64,000 nt of DNA from Antedon mediterranea (lineage: Eukaryota > Echinodermata > Crinoidea > Comatulida > Antedonidae), in assembly GCF_964355755.1 (NCBI RefSeq), contig NC_092679.1, positions 21,132,932-21,196,931 of the forward strand. The letters are read 5' to 3'. Below, in pieces: positions 56,764-64,000 of the stretch. The stretch's first letter is position 1. Each line of letters starts with the position of its first letter. Under the pieces are notes generated by a model. That model saw only the letters and a list, made by a program, of their open reading frames with translations, was not told the DNA's origin and made no database searches. The position numbers were made by a program, and so were the translations under genes.

Positions 56764-59051
56764 ATGAGGGCTTATTTGGCATTATGTCTCCTGTTTCTTG
56801 CTATTACGGTTAAATCACAGGTTCCTAGACCATGTGGTAAGTAGCCTAGACATTTTTTATTCAAATTGTATAAAGTTATAATATTTGAGAATGGTAATCT
56901 CTGTCCTTTTTAACGTTAAAGAATGGGCTGCGTGTCAGATCATATTATATAGGCTACTGAGCCTACATGGTGATAGGCATAATTAAAACAATAATATGTT
57001 TTTTCTCACATAATTTGGCATCAAATTATTATTACCGGCTTTCATCTTCATAATTATATTGTATAATCATACTTTATGTTGCTATTTGGTCTTTGTCTTC
57101 GTTTTACCATATCTTCGTTTTTATTTTTCTTTACCGATATTATAATAAATTTTTATTAAAAAAACCCTCAAATGATATTATTCTCTCAATAGGTGCCCCA
57201 AGTGCTATGGAGGCCAAGATAATTGAGGTAATTGTCTATAACAGTAAATCAGGAGGCTACATGGTTTGATACATTTCAGTGTAGATTATTTGCAAACGGG
57301 GTATGTGCATGATGCAGATAAGAATAAGGGCAGTACCACCCTTTCCGGTACATTTGCATGTAGTGATAGCTTGGTGGTTAATGTGTTTGCATGCCTTCCA
57401 ATCCCAATGTGCATGTGTTTACTAAACCTCACTCCAAGCCTCAAATAAGACTTAATATATTTACCTTAAAAGCACGAAAGATTATCAAATAGTGTATGCA
57501 TCCTGTAATTTACCGAGTTGCGCTTTAAATACAAAATGGTCAGCTCAAAGGGAGGTGTTACCAGGGAAGAAAATTATCGCTAATTTTACCATTTCCTGCT
57601 GTTACATATATTTATTTCACAATACTGTAAAAAAGTCCATTCGATATTTAGAATTTGTTTTTGCACCCGCAACAATCATGGTATCCTTATTTACTTTAGG
57701 TGAACCATGAACGCCAGTATGAAGTCCGTTCTAGGTTGTCGTATGACGCACGTAATTACCGTAAACGTTACGTGGACGAAGTGTTTACCACGGGTGATAA
57801 GCGTGATTATTTCGACGTTCTGTATTTACATAACGTGGTGAGCTGAGCTATTGGCTGTTGTTATATGTTGGCCTATTTTTTCTCAGTTTATAGGTCTTTT
57901 GAATTATGTTTTTCGGGCAAGCCTATACTGTTAGACTTGCCCTAAGTCTGTATTAGACTTGCCCCAAGTCTGTATTATTATTGTCTTTTTTATTTATTTT
58001 TTATTTCGATTTTTGTCTGAAAATTTACTCTTTGCTCAAGTGGTATGCGTATGAAATGCCATATGTGCCAAAATATTATTTTGTTACTAATATTAAATCA
58101 AAACTCCGCCAGAACTACTAGTCTACTGTATCAACTAAAAAGTTATTTTTGGTAGATGAAATCTAAATTTTACTTTAATTATGTAGGGGATAGAATATCG
58201 TTTTGATCTGCAAACAAAGAAATGCGAATCTCGAAAAATCAGCAAAGACCAATTTTTCCCTATCGGAATTCCGGAAAACGCAACATTCTACGGAGAAGCA
58301 AACATCGGCACTAAAGGTTTCCCCGGTGAAGGGGTTCTTGTACAGACATGGGGCGGACAATCCGAACGAGGTGAGCAACACAGATGTATCGAATTTAAAG
58401 CATGTCACTTTTATTTTACGTTGTTTTCATTTCATATCCAAAATCTGTCCCAATATTCCTTAGAAATAGTTTTGGTTGAGAAATTTACTCACAATAAGCT
58501 CTGTACGGTACTGTACAAGGTACTATTTGTATAGGCCTCATAGGACTCCCCTACTGTAAACACAAGTAGGCCTATATGTTTGACTTTTCCTAAAAAGTAT
58601 CACACCGACCGATTATGTGCATTCCCAAGACCCAAGAATGGATGATAGGACAAATTTACAATATTATTCGATTATGTGATCATTTCTGATCTTCCTTTTG
58701 ATTAGGTCGCTATTCTGGCATTTGGACAGTAACCGGCTGTTTGCCGGTTAAAGAGGGTTATTATAGTAACCAAACTGGCTATATTAGTACCGAGTAAGTA
58801 CAATATTTTTAATCACTTACCGTATGTTATTATGTAATAGGCCTCTTGTATAGCTATTATGATATTATAAGAGTACATGACTCCTGAAATTAAGTCGCGT
58901 TTACACTGAAGCCGAATATGTATAGTGTGAACGGACCTTTATGCATGTTATGATTTCGTAATGATTTGTATTTTACAGGTTCTATGACATCACACTTGGA
59001 ATTAGTGATCCCAATGTGTTCATGCCACCTAAAGAGTGTAGCGGTGTTTAA
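56764..59051 (+). CDS. Ependymin-related secreted protein 1
   Basis: Six exons: 56764-56836, 57193-57227, 57700-57837, 58187-58370, 58706-58793 and 58979-59051, phases 1,0,0,1,2, giving 196 residues and a TAA stop. The signal peptide is MRAYLALCLLFLAITVKSQ. The mature domain fits ependymin (PF00811) in size and motif order: an N-terminal PC, ERQYEVRSRLSYD and a GIEYRFDLQTKKC strand. IGIPENATFYGEANIG, VLVQTWGG, a VTGCLPV cysteine and C-terminal PPKECSGV follow. Four cysteines (PRPC, KKC, TGC, KEC) are in the positions expected for the conserved disulfides. NATF is a potential N-glycosylation site. Ependymin-related proteins are secreted, lipid-binding, calcium-sensitive beta-sandwich proteins expanded in echinoderms. 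Individual function unknown. It is followed 2.4 kb downstream by a close paralog. Confidence 0.9.
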
Positions 59052-60003
59052 ATGCCAGTCTGCCTGTTTCATGAATTTTATTTTCTTTGTTCATGCTATT
59101 TTTATGTGATTAAACAGGTCATAGTGTAAGCATTTTTGTTTGATGGACTTTAATTTTCATACTATACGTTATATTACGGATATGGATATTGTCATTAATC
59201 CAGTTAGTAATAAGTTTTAAAATAGATCAATTTATTCCAAAAAATTCAAATGGACCAGAATTTATGAACATTCCTAGACAGCTCCTCGACCCTTTCATAG
59301 GTTACTGACCAGTATCCCATAATCCCATCATTCGGCCTGATGATACGGCTTGGATAGGTCTTGAAACGTCGCAACGCTGCTTACTAAACAAGTAAGTCCA
59401 GTTAATTAGTTTTTATCTCTTTCTAAACTAAGACCATCTTTATATTCGATACATAAGAAAGAAAAAACTAATTAAAATTATGTCCAGACAGTTACGAATA
59501 AACATGACTGGTAATAACAATAACATGAGCGTCTATTGACTCTGTTTTAAAATGTAATGTGTAAAGTAGTTTATACAGTGACGAAGTATGATAATTATTA
59601 CTTGGCCGTCGTAATAGTGGGGAACCTAATGTAATTCCGTGAGATTTGAATGCTAAAGTTGAGTTCTTAGCAGTTTTGGAATCCTAGACTAGTAGAATTC
59701 ATTGCAACTGAGGGTAAATTTTTCCCGACCCTATTTTGGCCGCCATCTTGGATTTCAAAATGGCCCCAATTTTTTACTTAAGACTGATAGTAGCTCCGAT
59801 TTTAAACCACGTACGAACGTAATTTGTGTGACAAATCTTACAATATTATGATAAATCAGTCCAATGGTACAATTTATAATAATAGCATATGGCAACCATA
59901 TTGGATTCCAAGATGGCCGTCATTAAAACGTATATAATGTATGTATTCATCAAATTATGGCTGCCATAATGCTATATACCACAATTAATATAACTTATAC
60001 ATA
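59052..60003. other. Intergenic between the ependymin-like paralogs
   Basis: ATTAAA at about 59109 may be the poly(A) signal of the upstream gene. 59340-59376 has a retroelement-like GAAACGTCG motif. 59735-59925 contains CCATCTTGGATTTC and ATTCCAAGATGGCC in inverse orientation, a small old repeat. No gene. Confidence 0.45.
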
Positions 60004-61310
60004 CTAGATGGTACGCTCGATTCGCTCGCGTACCATCTAGGTCGTGCCCACAGATGGTTCTCGAATATACAGTAATTTCAGCGTAACAAAACTGGCGATT
60101 TCAAATGTACGTACCGCAGGACTATAATACATTGTCGTTTACAGAAACGAATAAATAGACACGATGATTTATGTAGTCAACTAAAATTAGCACCCTGGGA
60201 ATTACTTCCGAAGGAGAAACTTATCACAAAATGAGTCCAAATTTTTGATTTGGACTCATTTAAAGAAACCCAATTTGTGTTTTGTATGTAACATTAGGGT
60301 TGAGGGATGGGAAAGCGGATAGGTACAAAAAGGAACAATTTTTGAATATATTCTTTATCCACTCAGTAACGAAATATTTTGTTAATGTTTTATAAGCCTA
60401 TACATAATATACCTCTAAATACAGTAAAACATTTATTTAATACTTTGTTAAAACTGTCACTGTCATAATCGATTGAAATATTAAAGTACATGTCACGATA
60501 CACCACTACGACGTTTATATTTTTGGTAATTATTAATTAATACAAACGTTGAGAAGGAACTGCCAGTATAAAGTTTATTTGTATATGATAATGTGTTTAT
60601 ATATCTAACAGTAGAGCCTATCCACAATGTCAGTAATACAGTTTATTATTATCTAACAGGACGAACATTCACAGTAAGAAATGTTCGATTCAAATGAGGA
60701 CCAAATAGTTAATAGGTATTTACAGTATTGTCAAAGTATTGCAAGTTTATTCTCAAAGGGCCCATATATTTACCTACCGTATGTGTTAAACCAAGGGCTC
60801 ATAAATTTACCGACTTGTGTTAAACCAAACTCTGGCAGACTGAGAGATTGGGATGTTCCATTCATCGCAAATCAATACATTTGTATAATCGTATATTAAA
60901 TCTATCAAAATAGTATTTTTTAAAGAAAATCGGCCTGTCTTCAACATTATGATGGTGTACTCTAGCTGTTCAACCGGTTTTCAGCTATTAAAAACAATTA
61001 TCGTAGGAGGAGATAGGAAAATGCGAAGCCTCCTCGCATTTTTGTGGCGGGTATTTTTTAAGATGGACATCCATTAGACAGTGTATACCACGATCGGAAA
61101 ACACCCCTATTTGGGGCAAATCGTTGAACCTAAATTCGTTTTAATCGTCAATAACTAATTATCTAACTTAATTTAATTAGTAAACAGGGTTACATCAGGC
61201 GGTTAAAATCAGTACCGAAAGTACGAACCAACTTTACATACCATCGAGTAAAAATTCTAGAAGTAAGGCGCGATTTACCGAATTTTGCCCTTACGTAAAT
61301 TTATATATAG
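60004..61310 (-). mobile_element. Hairpin-ended (Helitron-like) element, copy 3
   Basis: Starts with CTAGATGGTACGCTCGATTC, forming a hairpin with GCGTACCATCTAG, and the adjacent GATGGTTCTCG is shared with copies at 28.5 and 34.9 kb. The far end, AAATTTATATATAG (61310), matches their other terminus. The interior is unrelated or strongly diverged. No ORF. Confidence 0.45.
61297..61310 (+). promoter_or_regulatory. Candidate TATA box of the second ependymin-like gene
   Basis: AAATTTATATATAG lies about 105 bp before the ATG at 61416, at the edge of the upstream mobile element. A plausible TATA position if the 5' UTR is about 75-80 nt. Untested. Confidence 0.3.
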
Positions 61311-61415
61311 ATAACTGGTGATTTCAAACACACCCTTCACATTTCCGCAACACTTACAGAGTGTGGAGTTCCTGTTTGATCATATACAGAAAAGGCTTCG
61401 TAAAAGAAAAATAAC

Positions 61416-63711
61416 ATGAGGGCTTGTTTGGCATTATGTCTTCTGTTTTTTGCAACTAATGTTAAATCGCAGGCTCTTGCACCTTGTGGTATGTAATTTT
61501 CTTCTTTTTTTTAACTTCAGTATTTTAAGAATAGGCCTACAGTTTGTAATGGTGATTCGTATCAGTAGTTTACGTCTCCTGTTAAACATACATAGCAATA
61601 TAATAATAATAATTTTTAAAAAAATCTCGTCGTCATCATATTTTTCTTCTTCAACATTAAAGATGTTTTGTTCCCCAAAAACATGAAAAAATAATAAAAT
61701 CAGACTTTGAATACGCCATTTTGTTTTAGTCACATCCGTAAAAAATACCCGAACAAAAATATTATAAAATGACACAATAATGGTTAGGCCTATATTCAAC
61801 CAAAAACCTTTTGCCTGGCAGTATCTTGCATTGTTACAGTCTTTTTTCAGGTAAATAATTTCTTTTTTTTCAATCCAAATTTTTTTCGAAGTTGATAACT
61901 ATTAGGCCTATGTGACATTACAATGGCATTTTCAACGAAAACATTATTTTTCAGGGGGACAATATATCTTTAAGCATAAGCATGATTTCTAATACAATAT
62001 GTTGTTGTCGAACGGCTATGCCTTGTCTCCATTACCATCCCCATAACTATATTTTCTCTCAATAGATGCTCCAGATTTTTTGGAGGCCAAGATAATCGAG
62101 GTAATGTTGTGAGTCTAATGAAAAAAAATGTTTGCTTATTCATCTCATTGGGAAATCGCATGTTTGTCGATAATCCTATCTTTTAAGTCTGATTTTTTTT
62201 CTCTATGAAAAGTTAATGCGCATTTAGCTTTTAATCTACTTTTTGTAGAAGACAAATTCTAAAGAAATTCTAAAGATATTTCTAAAGTTGTTTCTATACA
62301 ATTTCTATCTATACAAAATCTAAAAGTAAAATATATAGAATTTGTATATAATTTCTATAGAATTTTGTTATATAAATTCTATACATAATGTATTTCGTAG
62401 GGGAAAATAATGCAACTAGTCAGAGTTCAGGAATATTCGAAGGCCCGAGGGCGAATACATTGGCCTAGTAGTAGTGTAGTATAGTGAATAACAGTAAATA
62501 TTTCCTCCATGATTTGTCCCACTTTTTGGACGCAACACGTAATTTGATAAATCGCTTGTGATTGGTCAACTCATTTGCGTTATGCATGACGTCGTTACGT
62601 TCCGTCCAAATGGGAATCAAGCTCTAGTCAAACCAAGGCAATTAAACAACAGGACGCGATATTTCTTTTCGTACATAAGTTGAGGACCCCGCATGAAACG
62701 TCACAAAATAAACATTATTCAATAGTCGTTAAACGCACACACGTAGATTGATATCTTATAATTGTAGGTAAACCGTGAACGCCAGTATGAAGTCCGTTCC
62801 AGGTTGTCGTATGACGCACGTAATTACCGTAAACGTTACGTGGACGAAGTGTTTACCACTGATGATACTCGTGAATATTTCGACGTTCTGTATTTACATA
62901 ACGTGGTGAGCTATTGTATGATTTTTTTTGTTGGCCTATTTTTCTGAGTCTTTTCAATTATTTTATGGCAGGACTACTGTATCAACTAAAAAGTTATTTT
63001 TGGTAGATGAAATCTCAATTTACTTTAATTATTTAGGGGATAGAATATCGTTTAGATCTGCAAACAAGGCAATGCGAATCTCGAGATATCAGCCAAGAAC
63101 AATTTTTCCCTATCGGAATTCCGAAAAACGCAACATTCTACGGCGAAGCCACCATCGGCACTAAAGGTTTCCCCGGTGAAGGAGTTCTTGTACAGACATG
63201 GGGCGGACAATCCGAACGAGGTGAGCAACACATATGTATCGAATTTAAAGCATGTCACTTTTATTTTACGTTCTTTTTATTTAAAATCCGAACGAGGTGA
63301 GTGAAAGATCAAAGTAAATCAGTCTCTACAAAGTGTTTACTAATTTGACAAAAGAAGTGAGTAATTTACACAATAAATAGGTATAGTGTAATGTGTTTTA
63401 ACCCAATACACAGACGTGCTGGTATTACATGAAACATACGATCCTCCTGTGCACCGCATATGTTTTAAAACTTAGGCTGACCGATTTAATTCCCTAATAA
63501 TAATAGTTTATCCACGTTCACGGATTATGTGCTTAAACGTGTATGAATTCTTCACATGCAATCTCATAAGTACATTTTTACTCTATTCTTCTATCATGTG
63601 ACCATTTTTTGTATATAATTTAGGTCGCTATTCTGGCATTTGGACAGTAACCGGCTGTTTGCCAGTTAAAGAGGGTTATTATAGTAACCAAACTGGCTAT
63701 ATTAGTACCGA
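61416..63711 (+). CDS. Ependymin-related secreted protein 2 (3' partial)
   Basis: Five exons, 61416-61488, 62066-62100, 62768-62905, 63037-63220 and 63624-63711, have exactly the same lengths and phases as those of the upstream gene. Exon 6 is outside the window. The sequence at 63960-64000 matches that preceding exon 6 of gene 1 (58910-58950), so it should begin roughly 25 bp past the end. The signal peptide is MRACLALCLLFFATNVKSQ, the N-terminal Cys is in LAPC, then NRERQYEVRSRLSYD, GIEYRLDLQTRQC, IPKNATFYGEATIG and VTGCLPV. Exons 3-5 are nearly identical to gene 1 while exons 1-2 and introns differ more. The downstream portion suggests recent duplication or conversion. Expected role is the same as gene 1. 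Confidence 0.9.
62520..62625. mobile_element. MITE family 1 remnant in ependymin-like gene 2 intron 2
   Basis: GATAAATCGCTTGTGATTGGT, then CATTTGCGTTATGCATGACG and AAATGGGAATCAAGCTCTA match the core and one end of the family at 2439-2577. The other end is degraded. Confidence 0.5.
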
Positions 63712-64000
63712 GTAAGTACAATATTTCTAATCATCTATTAACCATGAAATTACATTAATAATTAAAATAAAATTATGGTATAGACAGAAGAATCTTAAGG
63801 CAATCCATGATGACCCGAAATAAATAATTATATATATCTCTCTCGTTGAGTTTATCCCGTTTTTCAACGTGGACGTGACATTATTGGTGTCCATAGGCAA
63901 TCACAACATATTGCCTTAATACCATACACATTTTTTCCTGTTCTCTAAAGAAATGAATAAGCAGTATGTATAGTGTGAACAGACCTTTATGCATGTTATG

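Overview
The window is eukaryotic. It has AT-rich DNA, GT-AG introns with consistent phases, dispersed MITEs, LINE and SINE fragments and satellites. The frequent AGGCCTA words, an ependymin-related gene pair and sialin-type transporter duplicates suggest a marine invertebrate deuterostome, most likely an echinoderm. The species cannot be fixed from the sequence.

Layout. (1) 415-1937 (+): the last three coding exons of a PHF10/SAYP-type tandem PHD-finger protein, a chromatin-remodelling subunit. (2) 3.7-47 kb: three copies of one nine-exon SLC17 (sialin-like) anion transporter gene. Copy A (3763-10623, +) and copy B (13212-24881, -) face each other tail to tail and are both open from end to end. 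Copy C (37165-46992, +) has no exon 1 in place, two frameshifts and a truncated exon 8, and reads as a pseudogene. A and C share intron insertions that B lacks. (3) 48570-55561 (-): a four-exon Shisa-like single-pass membrane protein with a long Gln/Asn-rich cytoplasmic tail. (4) 56764-59051 (+) and 61416-63711 (+, cut by the window end): two tandem ependymin-related secreted proteins with identical exon structure.

Most remaining sequence is mobile DNA. Intron 1 of copy B holds a 56-bp satellite interrupted by three tandem Helitron/Helentron-like elements (18439-22993). Between B and C lies a 4.2-kb foldback element with tandem repeats in its arms (30415-34616), itself split by a TIR element and flanked by two inverted copies of another hairpin-ended element. 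Copy C carries a solo LTR with its target duplication, plus two long foldback elements. Paralogous introns serve as empty-site controls for several insertions.

The genes do not form a pathway or operon. The main value of the window is the history of the SLC17 cluster: duplication, inversion, probable gene conversion of exon 1 and decay of copy C, together with well-delimited mobile elements.
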